Part shown: in pieces, positions 1-6,535 of the stretch
How positions within the stretch are numbered: the stretch's first letter is position 1
Layout of the letters: each line of letters opens with the position of its first letter
Source: Lachnospiraceae bacterium
Lineage (GTDB): Bacteria; Bacillota_A; Clostridia; Lachnospirales; Lachnospiraceae
Direction of reading: 5' to 3'
DNA length: 11,138 nt
NCBI GenBank assembly: GCA_017523185.1
Contig: JAFWXB010000406.1
Span: forward strand, 1 to 11,138
Program-made: the position numbers and the translations under genes
The notes under the pieces: model-generated
Told to the model about the DNA's origin: nothing
What the model saw: the letters and a program-made list of their open reading frames with translations, nothing else
The model's database searches: none

Positions 1-493
1 GGCCTGTTGTTTTTCTATGTGCGTTTACATTCGCAGGGTTTTCAAATTGTTCCGGAATAAAACTGTTTGGAATTGTTTTGTGTAATTCTTCTGCTTTTGC
101 AATTGCACCTTTCATACCAAGTTTACCATCGGACAATACGATTTCTGCACCATATGCTTTCATAATATTTCTACGTTCTACGCTCATAGTATCCGGTAAC
201 ACAATAATTGTTTTATAGCCTTTGATTGCTGCCATAGATGCTAAACCAATTCCTGTATTTCCTGAAGTTGGTTCTATAATTGTTGCTCCTTGTTGTAAAA
301 GTCCATCACGTTCTGCCTGTTCTATCATTTCTTTGGCTACACGGTCTTTTGCTGAACCTGCCGGATTCAAATATTCCAATTTTGCTAAAAGTCGTGCTTT
401 TAAACCTAATTTTTTTTCTATATTTATAAGTTCTACCAAAGGTGTATTTCCTACTAAATCAGAAATACCTTGATATACTTTTTTATGTGCCAT
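1..493 (-). CDS. cysK: Cysteine synthase A (O-acetylserine sulfhydrylase), 5' part only
   Basis: The product condenses O-acetylserine with sulfide to give cysteine, using PLP in the cytoplasm. The visible 164 residues are a little over half of the usual ~305. I see the family opening DLVGNTPLVEL (residues 12-22), the PLP lysine K49 in the context NPAGSAKDR, and the phosphate/substrate loop TSGNTG at 76-81. The gene continues past the left edge, so the C-terminal half cannot be judged. ATG at 491-493 is chosen because the family N-terminus starts there and GAAGGA lies a few bases upstream. It follows mnmA on the same strand after 179 bases, with no clear terminator between them. It may therefore be partly co-transcribed with the isc genes, and it would supply the cysteine that IscS consumes. 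It also has its own candidate promoter inside an inverted-repeat element. The family call is secure. CysK versus a close paralogue such as CysM is less so. Confidence 0.93.
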   Translation of the reverse strand, partial: MAHKKVYQGISDLVGNTPLVELINIEKKLGLKARLLAKLEYLNPAGSAKDRVAKEMIEQAERDGLLQQGATIIEPTSGNTGIGLASMAAIKGYKTIIVLPDTMSVERRNIMKAYGAEIVLSDGKLGMKGAIAKAEELHKTIPNSFIPEQFENPANVNAHRKTTG

Positions 494-546
494 ATAACTA
501 TCCTTCTTTCTTATCTCTTTTTCAATATATAACTATAATTGAGCAA

Positions 547-575
547 ATATTAAAAACTGCACAAAAATATTTCAA
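547..575 (-). promoter_or_regulatory. Candidate sigma-A promoter of cysK
   Basis: Reading the minus strand, TTGAAA (570-575) and TAATAT (547-552) are separated by exactly 17 bases, about 55 bases before the cysK ATG. The -35 box overlaps the inner end of the TGCACAAA inverted-repeat element at 558-652, so a protein bound there could affect initiation. In DNA this AT-rich such matches arise by chance, so this is a plausible reading only. Confidence 0.4.
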
Positions 576-652
576 ATTTGTTTATTATAGAAAAACATTT
601 ACCCTTATTATTTGAAATATGTCTTTGTATTACGGACAAATTTGTGCAATAT
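558..652. repeat. Inverted-repeat-ended element, copy 1 (upstream of cysK)
   Basis: The segment begins with TGCACAAAAATATT (558-571) and ends with TTTGTGCAATAT (641-652), so the outer ends TGCACAAA and TTTGTGCA are inverted copies. Inside it is a second perfect inverted repeat, ATATTTCAAAT (567-577) and ATTTGAAATAT (610-620), plus the palindrome ACAAATTTGT (636-645). The same two end sequences occur in the opposite orientation at 10966-11057, with almost the same spacing (91 versus 88 bases between outer ends). It could be a degenerate miniature inverted-repeat element, or two binding sites for one dimeric regulator. Confidence 0.45.
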
Positions 653-672
653 GTTATATTTTATTACACTCT

Positions 673-1755
673 TTATTTTTTTCTGATAATTGTGCCACCA
701 CATAACACATAATCATCTTGATAAAAAACAGCTGCCTGTCCCGGTGTAATTGCTCGTTGTGGTTCATCAAATGTACATTTTACTATATTATTTTCTAATA
801 ATTGTAATGTACATGGAGAACCTTTATGAGAATAACGCACTTTTCCAATTGCTTTTCGTTCTTCTGTTAAGTTTGGAATTGCCATATAATTCATATTTTT
901 AATATAACACACATTTTCAAACAGTTGTTCTGATTTACAGATTACAACTTCATTTGTTTCCGGTCGCAATTCTTTTACAAAAAGTGGTGTTTCTGCTGTA
1001 AGACCAAGTCCTTTTCGCTGACCTACTGTATAATGTACAATTCCTTTATGTGTACCCAAAATTGTTCCTGTTTCATCTACAAAATTTCCTGTTTGTGATT
1101 TTTTACCTGTTTCTCGTTCAATAAAACTTGCATAATCGTTATCCGGAATAAAACAAATATCCTGACTATCTTGTTTTCCTGCTACCGGTAAATGGATTTT
1201 TTCTGCTATTTGACGAATTTCGTCTTTCGTATATGCACCTACCGGCATTAATGTTTTGGAAAGTTGTTCTTGTGTCAAATTATAAAGTGCATATGTTTGG
1301 TCTTTTTGTGCTGTTACTGAATTTTGAATTGTATATCTTCCATTTTCTAATTGTTTAATTCTTGCATAATGACCTGTTGCAATATAATCAGCACCAATTT
1401 CCATTGCTCGCTTTAATAAAGATTCCCATTTTACATGGCGATTACAAGCATTACAGGGATTTGGTGTTTCGCCTTTTTGATAGGATTCTATAAAATAATC
1501 AATAACTGACTTTTGAAAATCTTCACGAAAATTCATTACATAATATGGAATATCTAAAATTTGTGCTACTCGTCTTGCATCATCTACAGCAGAAAGACCA
1601 CAACAACCACCTTCTTCTTCCTGTGTAAAAATATCCTGTTCCTGCCAAATTTGCATGGTAACACCAATCACGTCATATCCTTGCTCTTTTAATAAATATG
1701 CTGCTACAGAAGAATCAACGCCACCTGATAAACCAACTACTACCTTTTTTTTCAT
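673..1755 (-). CDS. mnmA: tRNA-specific 2-thiouridylase MnmA
   Basis: The enzyme adenylates U34 of Lys, Glu and Gln tRNAs and replaces its 2-oxygen with sulfur passed on from a cysteine desulfurase. At 360 residues it is full length. The N-terminal PP-loop ATPase domain shows SGGVDSS at residues 10-16. The catalytic cysteines are C101 (in NPCNACN, with C104) and C201 (in SQDICFI). The C-terminal barrel domain includes HYTVGQRKGLG at 241-251 and the ITPGQAAVFY segment near 336-345. The C101-x2-C104 plus C201 set matches the CxxC+C pattern proposed to hold an Fe-S cluster in some MnmA proteins; whether it does so here is inference. The ATG shares one base with the iscU stop (TAATG), pointing to translational coupling. 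This direct linkage to iscS and iscU says that this IscS is its sulfur donor. No hairpin terminator is visible after the stop. Confidence 0.97.
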   Translation of the reverse strand: MKKKVVVGLSGGVDSSVAAYLLKEQGYDVIGVTMQIWQEQDIFTQEEEGGCCGLSAVDDARRVAQILDIPYYVMNFREDFQKSVIDYFIESYQKGETPNPCNACNRHVKWESLLKRAMEIGADYIATGHYARIKQLENGRYTIQNSVTAQKDQTYALYNLTQEQLSKTLMPVGAYTKDEIRQIAEKIHLPVAGKQDSQDICFIPDNDYASFIERETGKKSQTGNFVDETGTILGTHKGIVHYTVGQRKGLGLTAETPLFVKELRPETNEVVICKSEQLFENVCYIKNMNYMAIPNLTEERKAIGKVRYSHKGSPCTLQLLENNIVKCTFDEPQRAITPGQAAVFYQDDYVLCGGTIIRKK

Positions 1756-2198
1756 TAATATTCTTCTTCCTCTGCTTCTTCATGCTCACTAATATCAGTT
1801 ACAGGTTTTTCTAACCCTTCAATTACAATACCATTCTTTTCTGCATAATCCCAAAGTGCTGCATGAATTGCTTCTTCTGCTAAAAGGGAACAATGTACTT
1901 TTACCGGTGGAAGGCCGTCTAAAGCATCCATAACAGCTTTATTTGTTACTTTTAATGCTTCTTCTACTGTTTTTCCTACTACGAGCTCCGTTGCCATAGA
2001 ACTGGTTGCAACTGCTGCCCCACAACCAAATGTTTTGAATTTTGCTTCACGAATAATTTGATTTTCATCAATATCCAAATAAATACGCATAATATCTCCA
2101 CATTTTGCATTACCAACTGTTCCTACACCACTTGCATTTTCAATTTCTCCCACATTTCTCGGATTATTAAAATGGTCCATTACTTTTTCACTATACAT
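1755..2198 (-). CDS. iscU: Fe-S cluster assembly scaffold IscU/NifU-like
   Basis: The protein is the scaffold on which Fe-S clusters are built from IscS sulfur before transfer to apoproteins. The three ligand cysteines are present: in NAKCGD with its cluster-releasing aspartate, in TFGCGAA, and in VHCSLLAEEAI (C35, D37, C61 and C105 when counted from the upstream ATG). LPPVK, the HscA recognition motif of proteobacterial IscU, is intact at 98-102 although no hscA or hscB is nearby. A tail of about ten mostly acidic residues (EHEEAEEEEY) extends the C-terminus. I choose ATG 2196-2198: AGGAG at 2207-2211 is 8 bases from it but only 2 bases from the upstream in-frame ATG (2202-2204), and MYSEKVMDHF is the usual family start. 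It lies between iscS (164-base gap after the iscS stop when counted from the upstream ATG) and mnmA (1-base overlap). Confidence 0.95.
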   Translation of the reverse strand: MYSEKVMDHFNNPRNVGEIENASGVGTVGNAKCGDIMRIYLDIDENQIIREAKFKTFGCGAAVATSSMATELVVGKTVEEALKVTNKAVMDALDGLPPVKVHCSLLAEEAIHAALWDYAEKNGIVIEGLEKPVTDISEHEEAEEEEY

Positions 2199-2323
2199 AT
2201 ACATTTCTCCTGTTTTCTATATTATTCTTTATCGGTCAAATCATCTCTTTGATGAAAAGATTCTATCTGCAATTATAATTATTTTTATGATTTATAAATA
2301 TCCTATTCGTTGTATATAAATGT

Positions 2324-2342
2324 TTTAGTGTCAAACACCAAA
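2324..2342 (-). other. Small hairpin in the iscS-iscU gap
   Basis: On the minus strand TTTGGTGT and ACACTAAA form an 8-bp stem (one G-U pair) around a TTG loop, 27 bases after the iscS stop. No T tract follows, so it is not a classical terminator. It could act as an mRNA processing or stabilising structure separating iscRS from iscU-mnmA. The stem is short and could be chance. Confidence 0.25.
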
Positions 2343-2368
2343 CATATATTTGTATTTAAGTCATAAAA

Positions 2369-3553
2369 TTACTTACCCGAACGCTTTACAAAATCTTCAT
2401 ATAATGGTGACATACTGCGTAATCTTGCAATAATTTCTGTTAATTTTTCTACGGTATAATCAATTTCTTCTTTTGTTGTTTTATCAGATAAGGTTAATCT
2501 TAACGAACCATGTGCAATTTCATGTGGTAAACCGATTGCTAAAAGTACATGAGATGGGTCTAAAGAACCTGACGTACACGCAGAACCACTACTTCCACAA
2601 ATACCTGCTTGGTCTAATAAAATTAACATTCCTTCGCCTTCAATAAAACGGAAACAGAAATTCGCATTGTTTGGAAGTCTGTTTGTTTTATGTCCGTTTA
2701 ATCTTGCATATGGAATTTTTTCTAACACTTGTGCAATTAAATAATCACGCAATTCGGAAATTTGTTTTGCCTGTACTTCCATATTTTTAGAAGCAAGTTC
2801 TACTGCTTTTCCCATACCTACAATACCCGAAACATTATGTGTACCTGCACGACGACGGCGTTCTTGTGCACCACCATGTATATATGATAAAATCTTTACC
2901 CCTTTTCGAATATACATAACGCCAATACCTTTTGGTCCATGAATTTTATGACCACTTGCACTTAACATATCAATATGCATTTCATCTACATTTAATGGAA
3001 TATGTGCAAATGCTTGAACAGCATCTGTATGAAATAACACACCATGTGCTTTTGCAATTTCTCCAATTTCTTTTAATGGTTGAATTGTTCCAATCTCATT
3101 ATTTGCTGCCATAATGGAAATTAAAATGGTATCCGGTCGAATTGCTGATTTTAATTCTTCTAATTTTACAACACCATCTTCATCTACATTCAAATATGTC
3201 ACTTCAAATCCCTGTTTTTCTAACCACTCGCAAGTGTGAAGTACAGCATGATGTTCTATCTTTGTTGTAATAATATGTTTTCCTTTTTTCTGATAAGCTT
3301 CAGCAGTTGCTTTAATTGCCCAGTTATCTGATTCACTTCCACCACCTGTAAAATAAATTTCTTCTTGTTTTGCTCCAATTAAATTTGCAACATTTAAACG
3401 AGCTTCATCTACTGCTTTTTTTGCAGTTTGCGAAAAACTGTAAAATGCAGATGGATTTCCATAATGTTCTGTAAAAAATGGCAACATTGCATCTAAAACT
3501 TCCGGATACACTTGTGTTGTTGCTGCATTATCTAAATAAATTAATTGTTTCAT
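2369..3553 (-). CDS. iscS: Cysteine desulfurase IscS/NifS
   Basis: This PLP enzyme converts cysteine to alanine and holds the sulfur as a persulfide for IscU and MnmA. The 394-residue length is normal. Visible residues are the opening YLDNAATT (6-13), the PLP-stacking histidine H101 in IEHHAVL, D177 in FHTDAVQ, the Schiff-base lysine K203 in SGHK, and the catalytic C326 in SSGSACTSGSLDPSHVL. The long loop around C326 is that of group I desulfurases (IscS/NifS), not of SufS. The start ATG (3551-3553) is preceded by GAGGG and AGGAG. It sits 22 bases after iscR and before iscU and mnmA, so it supplies sulfur to both Fe-S assembly and tRNA thiolation. IscS or NifS naming is a matter of convention in this clade. 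Confidence 0.96.
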   Translation of the reverse strand: MKQLIYLDNAATTQVYPEVLDAMLPFFTEHYGNPSAFYSFSQTAKKAVDEARLNVANLIGAKQEEIYFTGGGSESDNWAIKATAEAYQKKGKHIITTKIEHHAVLHTCEWLEKQGFEVTYLNVDEDGVVKLEELKSAIRPDTILISIMAANNEIGTIQPLKEIGEIAKAHGVLFHTDAVQAFAHIPLNVDEMHIDMLSASGHKIHGPKGIGVMYIRKGVKILSYIHGGAQERRRRAGTHNVSGIVGMGKAVELASKNMEVQAKQISELRDYLIAQVLEKIPYARLNGHKTNRLPNNANFCFRFIEGEGMLILLDQAGICGSSGSACTSGSLDPSHVLLAIGLPHEIAHGSLRLTLSDKTTKEEIDYTVEKLTEIIARLRSMSPLYEDFVKRSGK

Positions 3554-3575
3554 ACACCCTCTGACTCCTATTCTT

Positions 3576-4016
3576 TTATTTCATTTCTATTTCTTTATTA
3601 CAAAGATTTTTCTGCCAATCTATAAGGTCTTGTAATGTTGTATTATCCACAACTTCACTAACTGCATTATTTATTTTTTCCCATAATAAAACAGATACAC
3701 ACATTTGTTTGCGTTCGCAAAAATTATTATCTTCTTCTACGCAGGATACGGGTGCAATACTTCCTTCTGTCAAACGTAAAATACTTCCAATCGTATATTC
3801 TTTGGGAGCTTTTTTTAATAAGTATCCACCTTGGGCACCACGTATACTCTTTACAAAACCGGCTTTATTTAAAATTCCTGCAATCTGTTCCAAATATTTT
3901 TCTGAAATATGTTGTCGATTTGCAATATCCTTCATTCGAACCGGTATATTTGTATTATGTTCTGCTAAATCTAACATAAAACGCAAGGCATATCTGCCTC
4001 TTGTAGATATTTTCAT
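3576..4016 (-). CDS. iscR: Rrf2-family Fe-S sensing regulator IscR
   Basis: This cytoplasmic winged-helix repressor of the isc cluster holds a [2Fe-2S] cluster that reports Fe-S supply. The 146-residue protein opens with MKISTRGRYALRFMLDLA, the Rrf2 start. The helix-turn-helix lies near residues 27-50 (RQHISEKYLEQI) and the wing carries RGAQGGYLL at 59-67. Three cysteines, C92, C100 and C106, sit in the cluster-binding loop with spacing C-x7-C-x5-C; C137 lies near the C-terminus. The three-cysteine loop favours IscR over CymR, the cysteine-metabolism member of the family, which usually lacks it. It is first in the iscR-iscS-iscU-mnmA order, behind its own sigma-A promoter, which fits autoregulation. 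AAGGTG lies 5-6 bases before the ATG. Confidence 0.93.
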   Translation of the reverse strand: MKISTRGRYALRFMLDLAEHNTNIPVRMKDIANRQHISEKYLEQIAGILNKAGFVKSIRGAQGGYLLKKAPKEYTIGSILRLTEGSIAPVSCVEEDNNFCERKQMCVSVLLWEKINNAVSEVVDNTTLQDLIDWQKNLCNKEIEMK

Positions 4017-4052
4017 ACTTTCACCTTTATTCTCCTAAATTCCTACTGTTTT

Positions 4053-4081
4053 ACTATACTTTTATTTTAACCAAATGTCAA
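4053..4081 (-). promoter_or_regulatory. Sigma-A promoter of the isc cluster, with an IscR half-site-like sequence
   Basis: On the minus strand a perfect TTGACA (4076-4081) and TATAGT (4053-4058) are 17 bases apart, 37 bases before the iscR ATG. The -35 box is embedded in TACTTGACA, which resembles one half of the IscR/Rrf2 operator (AT-ACTTGACT-type palindrome). A matching second half is not clear. The promoter is well supported; the operator reading is inference. Confidence 0.75.
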
Positions 4082-4116
4082 GTAAATTATAACTTGTATC
4101 TAATGTAGCCATGCCA

Positions 4117-4155
4117 TAAAAAAAGAGCTAATGTAACTACTTACATTAACTCTCT
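4117..4155 (-). terminator. Rho-independent terminator of the PsiE-like gene
   Basis: On the minus strand the RNA folds as a 13-bp stem (AGAGUUAAUGUAA pairing with UUACAUUAGCUCU, one G-U pair) with a GUAG loop, then runs into seven U (A run 4118-4124 on the plus strand). It stands 33 bases after the stop of the membrane protein gene and just before the isc promoter, so it insulates the two units. Confidence 0.85.
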
Positions 4156-4187
4156 TATTCTTTGCATTTTTCTTTTGGACTACTCTT

Positions 4188-4631
4188 TTATTCATCTATT
4201 TCTTCTTGTTCTTGTAACTTTTTATATTTCTTTCTTCTTGCTTCTAAGAAAATATCACTATATTTTGTCATATGTAACCCACGACGTGTAATAAATAAAA
4301 GTATAACACTAATTACAGATAAGAAAATATCCATAGCCGTATTACCTTCAATAATCATATGACGTGATACTAAGAATATCAACACTTCAATAACATTGTC
4401 TGAACTTGGTTTACAAAGCATTTTCATAAACTCAAGACCTACAACAAGGTTAAATACATCTTCTAAAAAGTGTAAAAATTGTGTTGTTTCTGTTGTTTCT
4501 TTAAATAATAATGCAATCCCCGGAATATATGAAACTAAAGCAATAATTAACCCAATTCCCACTAAAACTGCAATAAAAAATTCAAAAACATCACAAATTT
4601 TCAGCAAAATTTTACTTAACTTTTCCCCCAT
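4188..4631 (-). CDS. PsiE-like integral membrane protein, function unknown
   Basis: A 147-residue protein with four likely membrane helices at about residues 15-43, 52-73, 80-94 and 99-117, then a charged cytoplasmic tail (ARRKKYKKLQEQEEIDE). The layout, and SRHMIIEGN after the third helix, recall the phosphate-starvation-inducible PsiE family, whose biochemical role is not established. The resemblance is from memory of the fold pattern, so it is a loose call. ATG 4629-4631 is preceded by GAGGG (in AGCAGAGGGCTTAAT). It is a single-gene unit: its own terminator follows and the SRP RNA terminator lies upstream. No phosphate-related gene is nearby to support a phosphate role. A generic small membrane protein of other function remains possible. 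Confidence 0.75.
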   Translation of the reverse strand: MGEKLSKILLKICDVFEFFIAVLVGIGLIIALVSYIPGIALLFKETTETTQFLHFLEDVFNLVVGLEFMKMLCKPSSDNVIEVLIFLVSRHMIIEGNTAMDIFLSVISVILLFITRRGLHMTKYSDIFLEARRKKYKKLQEQEEIDE

Positions 4632-4802
4632 ATTAAGCCCTCTGCTTTCTTTTGTATTTTATGTTTCTTGTTAAATATTGTAATTTACTTTTTAATACTC
4701 ATAATTTTTAAAATAAACAAAGACTTTTCATCAATAATACATTATTTATATACCATTTATCTTACTTTATTTTATAAAATCTGATTATTAATTTGTAACT
4801 AT

Positions 4803-4832
4803 ATTATAAATGATACTTGTTAAAATTATCAA
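4803..4832 (-). promoter_or_regulatory. Candidate promoter of the PsiE-like gene
   Basis: On the minus strand TTGATA (4827-4832) and TATAAT (4803-4808) are 18 bases apart, between the SRP RNA terminator and the membrane protein gene. It would give a leader of about 165 bases. The direct repeats 4816-4829 and 4847-4860 overlap it. Confidence 0.4.
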
Positions 4833-4860
4833 TCACTTGTATCAAACTCGTTAAAATTAT
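4816..4860. repeat. Two direct repeats of CTYGTTAAAATTAT
   Basis: CTTGTTAAAATTAT (4816-4829) and CTCGTTAAAATTAT (4847-4860) match at 13 of 14 positions and start 31 bases apart, near three helical turns. They flank and overlap the candidate promoter of the PsiE-like gene, so they could be tandem regulator sites. AT-rich chance similarity is possible. Confidence 0.35.
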
Positions 4861-4870
4861 GCTAAAAGAC

Positions 4871-4892
4871 AAAAAAAATCCGAGCATCTCGC
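4871..4892 (-). terminator. Terminator of the SRP RNA gene
   Basis: On the minus strand CGAG-atg-CTCG is followed by GA and eight T. The CTCGGAT half also pairs with the 5' end of the SRP RNA, so the short hairpin may act only during transcription, before the closing helix forms. Confidence 0.7.
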
Positions 4893-5145
4893 TTCGAAAG
4901 ATGACAACAAACGTTACCTCCACAGTTAGCTCCTTCCAGGCTACCTCGCGGCACATGAGATTATCCACTTAGGGCTGCTGTATTCCTACCCTGACCCGGT
5001 TCATGGAGTCCCATTGCGCAAGACCCGGTTGTTCATCACCACTTATGGAGGGCAGACTTCACCCCCATAATCCTCTACGAAATATCACCCCAACATAAAG
5101 CGGATTGTTGGTACAGGGAACCGCTATCTCCCCAGCTGCTCGGAT
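4878..5145 (-). ncRNA. ffs: Signal recognition particle RNA, large bacterial type
   Basis: The RNA is the core of the signal recognition particle: with Ffh it binds signal sequences on the ribosome and docks with FtsY at the membrane. The minus-strand sequence shows the hallmark helix 8 region with GGTCAGG, GGAA and CAGCAGCC near 4965-5000, and the 5' Alu-like part with GGGGAGATAGCGG and CCCTGTACC near 5110-5134. The ends ATCCGAGCA (5137-5145) and TGCTCGGAT (4878-4886) are perfectly complementary and form the closing helix, giving about 268 nt, the usual length of the Bacillus/Clostridium long form. It has its own promoter and terminator and lies directly downstream of tadA. End positions are set by the helix and could be off by a few bases. 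Confidence 0.95.
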
Positions 5146-5150
5146 AACTA

Positions 5151-5179
5151 AGTATAATCTAAACCATATCAATTGTCAA
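5151..5179 (-). promoter_or_regulatory. Strong sigma-A promoter of the SRP RNA
   Basis: On the minus strand a perfect TTGACA (5174-5179) and TATACT (5151-5156) are 17 bases apart, with the RNA 5' end 6 bases past the -10 box. The TGA inside TTGACA is the tadA stop codon, so the promoter begins inside tadA. Confidence 0.85.
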
Positions 5180-5661
5180 GTGTTTCCTAAATTCTTTTTT
5201 GATTTCTTTTTTTCACGCAATTGTCGAAAAAACTCTGAAAGCATCAAAGAACATTCTTCACCTAATATTCCTGTTTCCATTTCTACTTGATGATTAAACT
5301 GTTTCATCTGTAATAGATTTAATACAGAACCTGCACAACCTGCTTTTGGATTCATGGAACCAATTACAACTCTTTTTAAACGTGATTGTACAATTGCCCC
5401 TGCACACATCTGACAAGGCTCTAATGTAACATACATGGTACAATCCTCTAATCTCCAATCACCTGTTTTTTTACTTGCCTTTTTAATTGCTAAAAGTTCT
5501 GCATGTGCAAGTGTGTTTTTATCCGTATTTCTTCGATTATAACCTCTTGCAATAATTTTATCGTTTTGAACAATTACACATCCAATAGGTACTTCTTCTA
5601 AAGCATACGCTTTTTTTGCCTGATTAATTGCAACTTTCATATATTTTTCATCTTGTGTCAT
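5176..5661 (-). CDS. tadA: tRNA(adenine-34) deaminase TadA
   Basis: The enzyme deaminates A34 to inosine in tRNA-Arg(ACG), which is needed to read CGU, CGC and CGA codons. The 161-residue length is normal. The zinc site of the cytidine-deaminase fold is complete: H53 and catalytic E55 in AHAEL, then C83 and C86 in EPCQMC. MNPKAGCAGS (103-112) and the N-terminal EEVPIGCVIV (22-31) are also TadA features. The C-terminal tail is lysine rich (REKKKSKKN). ATG 5659-5661 is preceded by CGGAG about 10 bases upstream. It reads toward the SRP RNA, an order common in low-GC Gram-positives, and its stop codon is part of the SRP promoter. The GNAT gene runs divergently after 243 bases. Confidence 0.97.
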   Translation of the reverse strand: MTQDEKYMKVAINQAKKAYALEEVPIGCVIVQNDKIIARGYNRRNTDKNTLAHAELLAIKKASKKTGDWRLEDCTMYVTLEPCQMCAGAIVQSRLKRVVIGSMNPKAGCAGSVLNLLQMKQFNHQVEMETGILGEECSLMLSEFFRQLREKKKSKKNLGNT

Positions 5662-5904
5662 AGCTTTTTTTCTCCGATATATATTTTATATTATTTTTTA
5701 TTGTAACATAAACCCAATACAATTAATACATATGAAAATCTAAAATATTGTGTTACTTTATCTATCATATTATGACAATATTCGACGATTTTTGCAATTT
5801 TTAATGTTATACTTTTTATATGATATACACATATAGCATTATGATAAAAAATTATACTTATCGAATTTATATTATTTTACTCAATTTTGAGAAAGAAGGC
5901 AATT

Positions 5905-6450
5905 ATGTTATTTCAATACCAAACAAGTCGTTTAGTTTTAAAAATCTTATCCCCACAATATGCTCAAGAAGTATTAACCTTTCAAGAAAACGATAAAGAT
6001 TTATTTGAACAATATGAAATCGACCGTTATCCTGATTTTTATACGCTGGAACATCAGGAAAAAATTTTACAATGCGAATATAAATTAGCACTTAAATTAT
6101 CAACTGTACGTTTTTATGTTTTTTTGAAAGACAACCCTCAAACATTAATTGGTACTGTATGTTTGTATGATATTTCTAACAGTTATTCCCGTTGTGAAAT
6201 CGGCTATAAATTTGCAAGCAACTATCATCATCAAGGGTATGCATACGAAACATTAGAAAAAGCCATTGATATTGCATTTCGTGACTTACATCTTCATCGC
6301 ATTTGTGCAAGAGTACAAGAAACAAATATTGCATCTATTCATCTCCTTGAAAATTTAGGTTTTGAAAAAGAAGGCGTATGTCGACACCATTTAAAAATTC
6401 AAGGAGTTTGGACAGACCATTTGCAATATAGCTTACTTTCTATTGAATAA
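5905..6450 (+). CDS. GNAT N-acetyltransferase, RimJ/RimL-like
   Basis: A 181-residue acetyl-CoA dependent N-acetyltransferase of the RimJ/RimL type. The acetyl-CoA pyrophosphate loop is HHQGYAYE at 108-115 (Q/R-x-x-G-x-A form), followed by the helix ETLEKAIDIAF. The second hallmark is NIASIHLLENLGFEKEGVCR at 141-160 with GVWTDHLQYSLL at 167-178. The substrate cannot be told: family members acetylate ribosomal proteins, other protein N-termini, amino acids or antibiotics. ATG 5905 is preferred over the in-frame TTG at 5887, because AAGAAGG (5893-5899) lies just before it and the family start is near FQTxRLxL. It stands alone, divergent from tadA and convergent with the repeat protein. No clear terminator is seen after it. 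Confidence 0.88.
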   Translation: MLFQYQTSRLVLKILSPQYAQEVLTFQENDKDLFEQYEIDRYPDFYTLEHQEKILQCEYKLALKLSTVRFYVFLKDNPQTLIGTVCLYDISNSYSRCEIGYKFASNYHHQGYAYETLEKAIDIAFRDLHLHRICARVQETNIASIHLLENLGFEKEGVCRHHLKIQGVWTDHLQYSLLSIE

Positions 6451-6535
6451 TCTTTCACTTGAATCGTATTTTATTGCATAAAAGTTTATTTTTCAATTTA
6501 ATTATTACACTCTTAAAATGTTTTTCTTCATATTA

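Noticed and set aside
494..672. T-box or SAM riboswitch before cysK
   Set aside because: The region is about 80% A/T and shows neither a T-box sequence with a terminator pair nor the conserved S-box core; only short inverted repeats are seen.
2202..2204. Upstream ATG as the iscU start
   Set aside because: AGGAG lies only 2 bases away, too close; the next ATG at 2196-2198 has 8-base spacing and the family N-terminus. It adds only two residues, so the matter is minor.
4396..4674. 92-codon plus-strand open frame over the membrane protein gene
   Set aside because: No ribosome binding site and no protein-like pattern; the minus-strand reading has four clear membrane helices, a ribosome binding site and a terminator.
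5041..5290. Plus-strand open frame over the SRP RNA and tadA end
   Set aside because: It crosses the SRP RNA gene, which is recognised by its conserved helix 8 and closing helix, and has no coding pattern.
5887..5904. TTG start extending the acetyltransferase by six residues
   Set aside because: ATG at 5905 has AAGAAGG just upstream and gives the usual family N-terminus; the TTG has no suitable ribosome binding site.
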